The position numbers were made by a program, and so were the translations under genes. A stretch of DNA of 64,000 nt from Alphaproteobacteria bacterium (GTDB lineage Bacteria; Pseudomonadota; Alphaproteobacteria; Micropepsales; Micropepsaceae), in the NCBI GenBank assembly GCA_947473475.1, contig CANJBZ010000016.1, forward strand, positions 20,809-84,808, given 5' to 3'. Of this stretch, positions 47,088 to 56,690 are shown piece after piece. The stretch's first letter is position 1; every line of letters begins with the position of its first letter. Under the pieces are notes generated by a model. The model was not told the DNA's origin, did no database searches, and saw nothing but the letters and a program-made list of their open reading frames with translations.

Positions 47088-48182
47088 TCAGCGCGGCGCG
47101 TAGGTTTTGCTGAAGCCGTTACGCTGATTGGTGACGGTGAAGGTGCCGTCGGCCTGCGCCGAAAGCTTGATCCAATAGGCCTTTCCGTTATGCGCCGGCG
47201 CGGGCTGGATGCCGGGCGCGTTGGGCGCCGGGGCTTTCATCGGCTCGACCGCCATCACCGGCGACTCGTCGTCCGTGCGGTTGGCGATGAACATGCCCGG
47301 CGTCGTGTATTCTTGGCCCGACAGCAGCGAGAAATGGATCTGCCACAAATCCTCGAAACCCGGCGAGGAATGGATCGACATCATGGCGAAGGGCTCGCCG
47401 CCTTTGCGGGTGCCATTGTTCATGATGCCGACGCGCGGACGCAGCGCATGGTCCATCACCGGCGAATTGGACGAATCCTGACCGTGATGCAGGCCCAGCA
47501 GCACATCGACCGGCGGCAGCGTCGTGTTCGGGCACATCAGCTTGAATTCCATATTGCGCGTCAGATCGCCCAGATGCGCGGTGCGGAATTTGCCGAAGGT
47601 GATGTAGCTCGCCACCGACATGGGATCTTCCATGTTGTTGTCGATCGGCTGAAAGTTCGCGCATTCGGGATTGGGCTTCCCTGCTCCCGAAAGCGCCTTG
47701 GTGATCTCGCCCGCCGCAGCGACGATGGTCCAATCCACGCCCTTCAGCGGAATCTTCATGCCCGGCTTGGCGACCGTGTGTTTCGTGCCAGCATACAGCT
47801 TGGGATAAACGTCGCGCTCCCAATCGGCGCCCACGCCCGGCTGTGTGTTTGGACCGTGGTCGATGAATTCCTTGATTGGGATTTGCTTGGCGACTTCCTG
47901 CATGCCGCCGAAATGATCGCCGTGGTAATGCGTCAAAATCAGGTGATCGATCTGGGTCAGGCCCGCATCCCGCACGGCATCCATGATGCGTCCGGCATCA
48001 CGTACCGCGCCATTGGCATTGCCCGTATCGATGAGCACGGACTCGCCGGATGGCGTGACGAACAAGGTTCCATTCCCGCCTTCCACATCGGTGACATAAA
48101 TGTCGAATGTCGTGCGGTTCTGCGCGGCCGTGGCGGCCGCCGGTATCATCAAAGCCATCAAGCAAGCGATCGATGCGCGCAT
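47088..48182 (-). CDS. Secreted MBL-fold metallohydrolase (ComEC C-terminal-like)
   Basis: Signal peptide; 'LILTHYHGDHFGGMQEV', 'GNGTLFVTPSGESVLIDTGNAN'. Confidence 0.88.
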   Translation of the reverse strand: MRASIACLMALMIPAAATAAQNRTTFDIYVTDVEGGNGTLFVTPSGESVLIDTGNANGAVRDAGRIMDAVRDAGLTQIDHLILTHYHGDHFGGMQEVAKQIPIKEFIDHGPNTQPGVGADWERDVYPKLYAGTKHTVAKPGMKIPLKGVDWTIVAAAGEITKALSGAGKPNPECANFQPIDNNMEDPMSVASYITFGKFRTAHLGDLTRNMEFKLMCPNTTLPPVDVLLGLHHGQDSSNSPVMDHALRPRVGIMNNGTRKGGEPFAMMSIHSSPGFEDLWQIHFSLLSGQEYTTPGMFIANRTDDESPVMAVEPMKAPAPNAPGIQPAPAHNGKAYWIKLSAQADGTFTVTNQRNGFSKTYAPR

Positions 48183-48440
48183 GTGCGTGCTCCCCTCCCT
48201 GGAATCAGTCCAAACTGTCGCAGGCATCTTAAATCAGGTCGTTTCGGGAAAGAAGTGTATGGCCAAGCGAGGTTTTTGCCTGGCGGGAGGTCAGCGTATA
48301 ATGCGGCACCCGCAATTTTCGTGGGAACGCCCAGGACCTTCGCCCGTTGTCCGTCACCGGAGGGCCCGTCCACAGGGGCCGCATAACCGAATGCCTCGCA
48401 CGGGACACATCGCACCAGTGCAGGTCAAAGGAGACCTTCA

Positions 48441-49010
48441 ATGATTAAGCTGAAAACATTTGTAACCTCTGCCGCGCTCGCTCTTGCCACGGCGATGCCC
48501 ATGACCACGATCACCTTCGCACCCGCCGTTGCCGCGGCAAACGCGGACGATCTCAACAAAGACGCCAATAATGCCTTGCAGATGCTCTATCGGACCAACC
48601 CTGCCGCGCAGGCGATTGGGAAGCAGGCCAAAGCGGTCCTGATCTTCCCCAATATCGTCAAAGCCGGACTGGTCTTTGGCGGCGCCTATGGCGAGGGCGT
48701 CTTGGAACGGGGCGGCCGTCCCGTGGACTATTTCAACTCTTTCGCAGGTTCGTGGGGCCTTCAAGCCGGCGTGCAGTCCTATGGCTATGCCCTGTTCCTG
48801 ATGAACGATAAGGCCATCGACTATCTGAACAAGTCGCAGGGCTGGGAAATTGGCGTCGGCCCGACGGTGGTTGTGGTCAATGAAGGTGTGGCCAAAAACA
48901 TCTCCAGCACCACGCTGAAGGACGATTCCTACGCCTTCATCTTCGACCAGAAGGGTCTGATGGCGGGCGTCAGCATTGAAGGGACGAAGATTTCCCATAT
49001 CAAACGCTGA
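48441..49010 (+). CDS. Lipid-binding SYLF domain (Ysc84-like) protein
   Basis: 'AKAVLIFPNIVKAGLVFGGAYGEGVL'. Confidence 0.88.
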   Translation: MIKLKTFVTSAALALATAMPMTTITFAPAVAAANADDLNKDANNALQMLYRTNPAAQAIGKQAKAVLIFPNIVKAGLVFGGAYGEGVLERGGRPVDYFNSFAGSWGLQAGVQSYGYALFLMNDKAIDYLNKSQGWEIGVGPTVVVVNEGVAKNISSTTLKDDSYAFIFDQKGLMAGVSIEGTKISHIKR

Positions 49011-49032
49011 TCCGGCATATGTCGAAATAACA

Positions 49033-49066
49033 AAAGGCCCCGTCCGCCAATGCGGACGAGGCCTTT
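49033..49066. terminator. Rho-independent terminator (bidirectional)
   Basis: AAAGGCCCCGTCCGC-caat-GCGGACGAGGCCTTT. Confidence 0.85.
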
Positions 49067-49093
49067 CGCTTAAAACGAAAAACGCCTGAAGGC

Positions 49094-49465
49094 TTAGTCG
49101 AATTCCTTCGGCTGGCCGCCCGGCGTGGTCAAGAAGCCGAGAAGGCAGTTGTTGCTGCCGTCTTTGGCGACATGGCACTTGACGTTAATTTCGTCGCCGA
49201 CTTTCACGGTGTCTTTCTTCCAGCCACCGCGGGTCAGAGCCGCCGGGCTACCGCCTTCGAGCGCGTACTGAATCGTCTCGCCCTTGGCGTCTTTCATATC
49301 GATGTAAACCCACACATGCGGGTTCAGCCACTGCAGTTCCGTGACCTTACCCTTGATGTCGGTCCACTTGATGGCTTCGTAGTTAGCGTGGGAATGATGG
49401 GCCGACGCCGGAATGATCGCTGCCAACGCCATGGCGGCCGCAAGGCCAAAAGTCTTAAACTGCAT
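49094..49465 (-). CDS. DUF6152-like secreted protein
   Basis: Signal; 'AHHSHANYEAIKWTDIKGKVTELQWLNPHVWVYIDMKDAKG'. Confidence 0.8.
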   Translation of the reverse strand: MQFKTFGLAAAMALAAIIPASAHHSHANYEAIKWTDIKGKVTELQWLNPHVWVYIDMKDAKGETIQYALEGGSPAALTRGGWKKDTVKVGDEINVKCHVAKDGSNNCLLGFLTTPGGQPKEFD

Positions 49466-49592
49466 GTCAGGGGCTCCCTAAATTTATCGGCTAAGTATAG
49501 CCGGTCAGAACGCCGAGGAAAACGGGTCGGCGCATCCCTTGCGTCATTTTAACCTACCGTGCGCGCCCGCATCGGCCGGAAACCTTACTTCC

Positions 49593-50012
49593 TCACTTTT
49601 TCGTGCCCGGGCAGAGGTCCAGGACCACTTCGGGCCAGCCAAGCACCGGTTCGCCCAGCGGCATCAGGTGCAGCTTGTCGCCCGCCTGCGGCTCTACCAG
49701 GAACATCATCTTGTCGGTCGCCGGATTGACGACCTGGCCTTCGCGCGCGCCCGCCAGAATCAGGGTGCCATCTACGGTCTTGCCCTGATTGACGACGGTC
49801 AATTTCATGCCCGCTTCGCCGCGGACCGATTTGTTCATCTCGCCCGATTTCAAATAGGCGGCGTCGCAGCTACCGCCTTGCGGCGCCTTCCAATTGCCGG
49901 ACACCGCTTTCGCGGTGTTGTCGGCTTCGCCCTGATTTTGCTGGGCAAAAACGGCAGAACCGCTTCCCACAGCCAAAATCACAGCAAGCGCTAATGTTGT
50001 CCTCAAGCCCAT
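49593..50012 (-). CDS. Hypothetical secreted protein
   Basis: Signal 'MGLRTTLALAVILAVGSGSAVFAQ'; no confident family. Confidence 0.65.
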   Translation of the reverse strand: MGLRTTLALAVILAVGSGSAVFAQQNQGEADNTAKAVSGNWKAPQGGSCDAAYLKSGEMNKSVRGEAGMKLTVVNQGKTVDGTLILAGAREGQVVNPATDKMMFLVEPQAGDKLHLMPLGEPVLGWPEVVLDLCPGTKK

Positions 50013-50114
50013 TGGGCCACTCCTCCCGGTGTTCAATCCCAGTTCGTATTATAGCGTTGTGCCCGGTCGCTGCCAACGCGCTCGCGCAGCTTTGAATTTG
50101 TAGAAGCCCGGCGG

Positions 50115-50705
50115 CTACTTCGGCGGCTCCAGGGTCTGGATCGGTTCGACCGCATTCGGATACCAGAAGGTACGGTGGCAGGCCTCACAGGCCGCGTCGA
50201 GATCCTCGCCGAGTTTGTCCATTCCGGCGATATCGCGCTTGTCGATCGCCTTAAGCATATCGGAGCCCACATCGTGGAGCCGGCGGGCAAAGCCAATGAA
50301 AGCCGTCCAGTTTGTCTCGATAGCCTTTTGAATTTTCTGGGGATCGTCCTCCCCGCCCTTCTCTTCCCTGTCCAGTTCGCGCGTGGCAACCTGACGGCCC
50401 TCCATGCGCAGCAGGTTCGTCGCCTCGATAAGAATCAGGGCATTACGCCGCACCGCGGTCCATTCGGCCTCGGTATGGGGGGTCTTGTCGTGTAGGCCGG
50501 TTTTGTCCGAGACGAAGCCGGTCGAAGCCCACAGGAAATCGGCGGCGGGGTCGACTTCCGCATCCATGATGTCCTGAATGGTAGCGGTAATCTGGAACGG
50601 CGATTCGGCGGGTTTAGCCTCTGCCTGTGGCGCAGGCGTCTCTTTCGAACACGCCGCAGCGGCAAGGGCTAGTGCAGCCAGTGGAAGCAAATAGAGGGGT
50701 CGCAT
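50115..50705 (-). CDS. Lipoprotein with c-type haem motif (cytochrome c'-like)
   Basis: Lipobox 'LAAAACSKE'; C-terminal 'ACEACHRTFWYPNAV'. Confidence 0.75.
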   Translation of the reverse strand: MRPLYLLPLAALALAAAACSKETPAPQAEAKPAESPFQITATIQDIMDAEVDPAADFLWASTGFVSDKTGLHDKTPHTEAEWTAVRRNALILIEATNLLRMEGRQVATRELDREEKGGEDDPQKIQKAIETNWTAFIGFARRLHDVGSDMLKAIDKRDIAGMDKLGEDLDAACEACHRTFWYPNAVEPIQTLEPPK

Positions 50706-50853
50706 GTCCGGTCACTCTTTAGCACTGCCACGGATACGCGGCGGCGCGGAAATTCCCTACACCATGCTCCCTTCTGCGAAAAGCGCCCGTTGAGCAATCG
50801 CTGGGATTCGCCGCAAAGCGGCTGTTTGACGCTGGCCTGCCCGAATCGGGGAA

Positions 50854-51030
50854 TTACGCCGCGGCGACGGCCAACTGGAGATAGGTGTCGTTGTCTTGCT
50901 CGACCGCGCACCGCAGCATGTCGTGGGCTTGCTTTTGGCCGACGAGATCACTCAATTCGGACATCGCTTCGGGATAGGTGGCTTCGCCGCTCAAGTACCG
51001 GACGACAATGTCGCGGATCGTGTCTGCCAT
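50854..51030 (-). CDS. Small hypothetical protein (58 aa)
   Basis: MADTIRDIVVRYLSGEATYPEAMSELSDLVGQKQAHDMLRCAVEQDNDTYLQLAVAAA; GGAG 6 nt before ATG; absent from the ORF track because it is short. Confidence 0.5.
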   Translation of the reverse strand: MADTIRDIVVRYLSGEATYPEAMSELSDLVGQKQAHDMLRCAVEQDNDTYLQLAVAAA

Positions 51031-51176
51031 TTTTCAACTCCGTTACAACGAAGAGCTTCAACGGCATCGTTAGGCTCCTCTGGTTAACGGTAAGGAAATT
51101 CCGCGGAAATCGTTTCCCGGGAAGACTCCCTATTGCGATGCAAGAAGGTTTTGCGCGCGCCGGATATACGGCAGGT

Positions 51177-51809
51177 TCACTTGGTACCGGCTTGTATCCC
51201 GTCGAGGTTGCCGTATTCGCCGGGCGGGACGAGCGTATAGAAGCCACTCATCTTCAAATGCACGGTGACCGGCTTGCCGCCCTGATTTTGAAGGTACCAG
51301 CCATGCACGCCCTCAAAGGGGGCGATCAGCGAGCCTGACGATTTCACGCCGGTCTTCTGCTCGTACTCGGCAATTTTGGCTTTTTCCCCTTCCGGGCGCG
51401 GCCAGGTTTCGCCGTGAAAATCGTAATAGAACCAATCGGGATTTTCGAAGCCTTCGACGTCCCAGGAATAGACCAGGGAATCGCCCGGCTTCATTTGCAC
51501 CTTGTATTCCAGCTCCCCGTCGGGCGGCAGCGGGATGTCGATCATGTCGCTGCGGTAGGCGGACACGGCGGCGCGCGCGGCCGATCCGCCACCGGCTGCG
51601 GCGGGCGCAACCGCGGCCACCGTAACAGGCTCGGCGGCGGCAATTTTGTTCAGCCCCGTGAGCTGGCCGAAACCGGTCGGGTCGTAGCCATATTCCGCCG
51701 GCAGGAAGAACAAGAACGTTATGGCCGTCGCCACGATGGCCGCCCCGAGGGTGAGCGCAATAAGGCGGCGCGGCGCAACATTAATCGATGCAGACGTGTC
51801 CATGGTCAT
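51177..51809 (-). CDS. Transmembrane-anchored protein accompanying HupE
   Basis: Single N-terminal TM; 'YKVQMKPGDSLVYSWDVEG...WFYYDFHGE'; directly abuts hupE. Confidence 0.7.
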   Translation of the reverse strand: MTMDTSASINVAPRRLIALTLGAAIVATAITFLFFLPAEYGYDPTGFGQLTGLNKIAAAEPVTVAAVAPAAAGGGSAARAAVSAYRSDMIDIPLPPDGELEYKVQMKPGDSLVYSWDVEGFENPDWFYYDFHGETWPRPEGEKAKIAEYEQKTGVKSSGSLIAPFEGVHGWYLQNQGGKPVTVHLKMSGFYTLVPPGEYGNLDGIQAGTK

Positions 51810-52526
51810 TTAGAAGCGTCCGTTCGTGAAGTAGCCCGCAAGCTGGTACTCGATCAGGGCAAAGCCGCCGACCATGATCAGCACATTGGCAAGCACCGCG
51901 TTTCTGGTGAAGCTCGGCGTTTTCCGCCAGGCGATGATAAGGGCCAGGATGACGGACAAAGCCAGAAGCTGCCCGATTTCGACCCCGACATTGAACGAAA
52001 TCATGTTCGCCAGCAGCCCGTCCGGCGACATCCTCAGCGCCTGAAGCTTGGTCGCCAAGCCAAACCCGTGGACGAGGCCAAAGCCGAGTACGGCGGCTTT
52101 TGTATTGGGCTGAAATCCGAAAAGGGACTGAAAGCCGCCCAGATTGTCGAACGCCTTGTAGACAACCGAAAGGCCGATCAGCGCATCGACGAGGAAGGAA
52201 TTGACGTTCAGCCCAAACAGCACGCCCGCCAGAAGGGTGATGCTGTGCCCGATGCTGAACATGGTCACGTAGAGGGCTACGTGGCGCAGCCGGTAGAGGA
52301 AAAATACGACCCCCAGGATGAATAGGAGATGGTCGTAGCCGGTGACCATGTGCTTGGCGCCCAGATACATGAAAGGGAGTATCTGCGGACCCGTGCTGGC
52401 CGCCACGAAGGCGGCATCCTTCCCGCCAATGCCATGGGCCCAGGCGGTCGGCGCCAGAACCACCAGCGCAACAAACAGCAGCAGCCAGCAAAATCCCGCC
52501 CAAAACCGCCGGGGAGTATGTTTCAT
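51810..52526 (-). CDS. HupE/UreJ family protein
   Basis: 'GYDHLLFILGVVFFLYRLRHVALYVTMFSIGHSITLLAGVLFGLNVNSFLVDALIGLSVVYKAFDNLGG'. Confidence 0.9.
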   Translation of the reverse strand: MKHTPRRFWAGFCWLLLFVALVVLAPTAWAHGIGGKDAAFVAASTGPQILPFMYLGAKHMVTGYDHLLFILGVVFFLYRLRHVALYVTMFSIGHSITLLAGVLFGLNVNSFLVDALIGLSVVYKAFDNLGGFQSLFGFQPNTKAAVLGFGLVHGFGLATKLQALRMSPDGLLANMISFNVGVEIGQLLALSVILALIIAWRKTPSFTRNAVLANVLIMVGGFALIEYQLAGYFTNGRF

Positions 52527-52683
52527 GGAACCCATCGCGTATGCCCTGCACCTCGCGACCATTATACGCAGGCCCGGTCGCAATCCTGTCAAAAAATTTA
52601 GCGGAGGCCCGATACCCGAGGGTTACTGCCCCTAACAGCCTAGCGTCGAGCTCGGAACCCGAAAGCCGAAAGCCGAAAGCACG

Positions 52684-53457
52684 TTAAAGGGAAACCCGGC
52701 CCGCCGTCAGCATATGCAGCAGCGCCGACACATGATCCTCGACGAACAGCCAATCGCGCACATTCTCACCCGTGCCGTACACGGGCAGGTTTTGGCCGTG
52801 CAGCGCCGACAAGATCATGGTCGGAATCATTTTTTCCGGAAATTGGTACGGCCCATAATTGTTGGAGCAATTGCTGATAATCACCGGAAGGCCATAGGTC
52901 TTCCCCCAGGCCCGTACCAAATGATCGGATGCCGCTTTGCTCGCGGAATAGGGCGAATTCGGACGATGCTGCGATTGTTCCGTAAACGGCGCGTCTTCAA
53001 GGCCAAGCGCGCCGTAGACTTCGTCCGTTGAGATGTGCAGGACGCGAAATCGATCCCGGCTTTCTTCCGGCAGCGAGCGCATATACCGCAGGCTCGCTTC
53101 CAACACCACGTAGGTACCGAGTATGTTGGTGTGAATGAACTCGGCCGGACCGTCGATGGATCGATCGACATGACTTTCGGCGGCGAGCTGGACGACGGCA
53201 TCCGGCCCGAAGCGGAAAAGTGCCTGTTCTAGAGCCGTGCTGTCGGCGACATCGATTCGCGTAAACTGATAGCCAGGCAGATGCGCCACCTCCGCCACGG
53301 TGGACGGGCAACCGGCATAGGTGAGCTTATCGATATTGAGAACATGTGCCTGGCAGTCTCGCACTAAAGTCCGGACCAGGGCCGAACCGATGAAACCGCA
53401 TCCGCCCGTCACCAGAACTTTGCGATTGCGAAGCGCCGAACCGTTTGCGTAACCCAT
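52684..53457 (-). pseudogene. C-terminally truncated dTDP-glucose 4,6-dehydratase (RmlB-like)
   Basis: 'KVLVTGGCGFIGSALVRTLV', 'DEVYGAL', 'YSASKAASDHLVRAWGKTYGLP', stops at 'VEDHVSALLHMLTAGRVSL*' before the C-terminal domain; 257 aa where about 340-355 is usual. Confidence 0.75.
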
Positions 53458-53549
53458 CCCCGACCCACTCGAACGAGGGCCGCATACTGCATAGAAGGGT
53501 AAAAGCGGGCAATGGCGGGCCCGCTACCGGTCTTCAAAAACTACGATCT

Positions 53550-54488
53550 TCAAAAATCCGGCGTATTCGCCCTCGGAATCGGGTCGAGATTCTGCTGAAA
53601 GCGGTCCTCGCCGCCGTCATCGGCGCAAATCGATTCTTCATAGGCGAGCTTCGTGCGGCGCCACGTTTCCTTCAGCGCCAGCGGGCCGTTGAAGGCGCCG
53701 GTGTCTTCAACCGAGATCGCCGCCGTCAGCGTTCTGCCGTCCGGCGACATGCTGTAGCGCTCGACCACATGCAGTTTGTCCGTGTGCGGCGTACCGAAGC
53801 TGTCGAAGTCGTGGTACTTGCCTGCCGCAATCCCGATCGTATCCACAACCAGCGTGTCGCCGTTTTCGTAATGGCCAATGGATTCGCCGGACCAGGATGG
53901 CTTCACGTTCGCGGAGTGCTTATCGGTGAGATAGATGTGGCGCACGAGCCCTTGGCGTTGCCAGAACATCGTCACCTTCTTCGGGGTCTGCAGAAAATAG
54001 ACCGGCTCCAGAAACAGCAATTGGGCCGGCACGCCGCCTGGATAACAGCGTGACTGCGCGCGGAATTCCAGCTCCTGCACTTTCTCGAAGGCAGAACGGT
54101 CCTTCAGCAGCGCCGCATTGCGCTTCTCCAACTCCGCCGCCGCCCAGGGTTGCAGGATCGGGTCCTTCGCATCGGCAATCGGTATCTGATACGTGCCTGG
54201 CTTTACCCGCACCTGCCCGCCATTTTGAATCTGGCTCGTATAAGGAAAAGCCGGATCGATCCCGATGGGACCATGCGCAGCGCCATCCGGTTGCAGCGTA
54301 AAGTCCCAGAAGTTCACCTGCCATGAACTGTCCGGCGCCGGCGTGAAATTTGGAACGTCGTCCGCCGCCCTGGCGCCGGTCCACAAGGATGCGGCCAGCG
54401 CGGCGGTTGCAACGGCCAAACAAGCAGTCTGCCTCACGATCACGAACCAACTCCGCGGAAAATGGAAGCGGAGAATACAACGGCGCAT
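53550..54488 (-). CDS. Conserved hypothetical exported protein
   Basis: Signal 'FVIVRQTACLAVATAALAASLWTGARA'; 'IYLTDKHSANVKPSWSGESIGHYENGDTLVVDTIG'; start trimmed. Confidence 0.7.
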   Translation of the reverse strand: MRRCILRFHFPRSWFVIVRQTACLAVATAALAASLWTGARAADDVPNFTPAPDSSWQVNFWDFTLQPDGAAHGPIGIDPAFPYTSQIQNGGQVRVKPGTYQIPIADAKDPILQPWAAAELEKRNAALLKDRSAFEKVQELEFRAQSRCYPGGVPAQLLFLEPVYFLQTPKKVTMFWQRQGLVRHIYLTDKHSANVKPSWSGESIGHYENGDTLVVDTIGIAAGKYHDFDSFGTPHTDKLHVVERYSMSPDGRTLTAAISVEDTGAFNGPLALKETWRRTKLAYEESICADDGGEDRFQQNLDPIPRANTPDF

Positions 54489-54681
54489 ACGCCATGCAAC
54501 CGGCTGTATCCCGCGAAAAGGGCTTGAGGGCCAACAGGCACCCCAGCGCGTACAGCCACTACACGGCGATTGCCGCGCGGCATTGTTGCACGTGAGCCAA
54601 ACGGCATTCAGTATAGAATAGCAGCAAAGGCGCACGGGGGCGTGCGCCGCGCACCTCATCGGATAGGACGGCGGACGGTAC

Positions 54682-56088
54682 ATGAAAATTTGTTCTTGGA
54701 TCGCAACGCTGACGTTTATCGCATTGCCCGCCACGTCATTTGCACAAGCACCGAAGGATACGGCGGCGTTTCGGGACCTCTACAAAGAACTGGTGGAGAT
54801 CAACACCACGCAATCGGCTGGCGACTGCACCATCGCCGCTCGGGCCATGGCGGCACATTTGCGCAAAGCCGGTTTGCCCGATGGCGACATCCGCATCGTT
54901 GTTCCGCCCGGTCACCCCAAACGCGGAAATCTGGTTGCTATTCTGCACGGCACGGGCGGCGCAAAGCCCCTCCTTTTGCTCGCCCATATCGATGTGGTCG
55001 AAGCACGGCGCGAGGATTGGACGCGCGATCCATTCAAGCTGTTTGAGGAGAACGGCTTTTTTTACGCGCGCGGCGCCGCTGACGATAAAGCGATGGCCGC
55101 CATCTTCACCGACCTGCTGGTCCGCTACAAACAGGAGGGCTACCGGCCCAAGCGCGACATCAAGCTGGCGCTCACCTGCGGCGAGGAAACGCCCGACGAT
55201 TACGACGGCGCACGCTATCTCGTCGAGCAGGAACGCGCGCTAATCGACGCCGAGTTTGCCATCAACGAAAACGGCAGCGGCGTGCTCGGCAAGGATGGGA
55301 AGAAGCTCGCCATCACCATGCAGGCCGGCCAGAAGGTGCAGCAACACTTTCAGCTCGAAGCCGCCGGCCCTGGCGGAAACAGTTCGGGTCCACCACGTGA
55401 CACCCCGATCAATGCGCTGGCAGAGGCGCTTGGAAAGATCGCCGCATTCGATTTTCCGCTGAATATAAGCGCAAGTTCGAGGGCCTATCTGGAAGGTATG
55501 TCGAAAATCGAAACCGGTGAAATCGCCGGGCTGATGCAGGCAATGCTTAGCGGTGCGCCTAGTCCGGCCGCCGCCGCGCGCCTCAAGGAACTCGATCCGC
55601 GCGTAAATGCCATGCTGCGGACGACATGTGCCGCCGTTCGCGTGAACGGGGGAGAAGCCGACAGCGCATTGCCGCGGCGGGCTACAGCAATGCTCGATTG
55701 CCACATGATCCCCGGCGAAACCATCGCCGATACCGAGAAGACTTTGCAGCGGGCTGTCGCGAACCCAAAGGTTGCGATGACGCGGGTCGGCGATCCAGGC
55801 CTGCCTTCACCGCCGCCGCCGATCGGTGAAAAAATACTTGCCCCCGCGCGCCAAGTCGCCGCGAAAATGTGGCCCGGCGTGCCGCTTATTCCCTATCAGG
55901 TGAACGGCGCCGACGACGGACGTTTTCTCACGCCCGCAGGCATTCCGACCTATGGCCTGTCCGGCCTTTTCCGCGAACCCGGCGGCGACGGCAGCCACGG
56001 CCTGAACGAGCGCATCCTCGTGAAGTCCCTCTACGACGGCCGCGATTTTCTCTATGCGGTCGTAAAGCTCTACGCCGAAGCTCCCTAG
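54682..56088 (+). CDS. M20/M25/M40 family peptidase, exported
   Basis: 'KPLLLLAHIDVVEARREDWTRDPF', 'FYARGAADDKAMAAIF', 'TCGEETPDDYDGARYL'. Confidence 0.92.
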   Translation: MKICSWIATLTFIALPATSFAQAPKDTAAFRDLYKELVEINTTQSAGDCTIAARAMAAHLRKAGLPDGDIRIVVPPGHPKRGNLVAILHGTGGAKPLLLLAHIDVVEARREDWTRDPFKLFEENGFFYARGAADDKAMAAIFTDLLVRYKQEGYRPKRDIKLALTCGEETPDDYDGARYLVEQERALIDAEFAINENGSGVLGKDGKKLAITMQAGQKVQQHFQLEAAGPGGNSSGPPRDTPINALAEALGKIAAFDFPLNISASSRAYLEGMSKIETGEIAGLMQAMLSGAPSPAAAARLKELDPRVNAMLRTTCAAVRVNGGEADSALPRRATAMLDCHMIPGETIADTEKTLQRAVANPKVAMTRVGDPGLPSPPPPIGEKILAPARQVAAKMWPGVPLIPYQVNGADDGRFLTPAGIPTYGLSGLFREPGGDGSHGLNERILVKSLYDGRDFLYAVVKLYAEAP

Positions 56089-56189
56089 AGCATGATCCGA
56101 TCAAACTGAATCGGATCATGCTCTAGATTCCTTGGTTTGGCGCGCAATCTAACGACGAACCGGCGTCCACTTCGTCGGATTGCGCTCTA
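56085..56189 (+). repeat. Two-hairpin dispersed repeat, copy 2
   Basis: CTAGAGCATGATCCGAT/ATCGGATCATGCTCTAG hairpin plus GCGCAATC..CGACGAA/TTCGTCG..GATTGCGC hairpin; contains the TAG stop of the M20 gene. Confidence 0.9.
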
Positions 56190-56228
56190 TATCTGACCGG
56201 ACGCAGGGTTGGCCGCAGCCGGCGGCCA

Positions 56229-56690
56229 TCATCCTTCGAGTTGGTGAATCGTCATGTTGGCCTGGCGCAAACGGGAACTGAGCTCCCGGCCGAGAGCCGA
56301 CAGGATCTTAATCGCGACGTCCGGCTCGCTTGATTGCAGCGATGTAAAGCCGTCCTGGCTAAGAGCGAAGACCGTCAATGCGTCGTCGGCAGTTACGGTT
56401 GCTGAGCGCAGCCCGTGGTCGAGAATCGCCAGTTCGCCGAATACGGTTCCTGGCGTGAAGGTGACGAGGCGGATATCGCGATCGCCGGTCACCAGGTGGA
56501 CGCTGGCGCGCCCGCGCGTTACCAGAAAAAGATGCGACCCAGGGGCGCCCGCGTGGAAAATCGTGCTGCCGGCCGTAAATTCCCGGCGCTCGAGATAGGG
56601 ACGCAGGCGGTCAAGCTGATCCGGCGTGAATTCGCGCAGAAGAGACACTTGCTCCAGCGGGAGTTCAATTGGCGCGTCAGGGACGAATTG
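56229..56690 (-). pseudogene. C-terminal remnant carrying a cyclic-nucleotide-binding domain (possibly from a SulP-type fusion)
   Basis: 'LLREFTPDQLDRLRPYLERREFTAGSTIFHAGAPGSHLFLVTRGRASVHLV...GTVFGELAILDHGLRSATV'; frame stays open upstream (FVPDAPIELPLEQVSLLREF) into the integrase junction. Confidence 0.6.

Noticed and set aside
50790-51338. 182-aa plus-strand ORF
   Set aside because: Overlaps the better-supported 58-aa ORF and the 3' end of the HupE-partner gene; composition looks like a shadow ORF.
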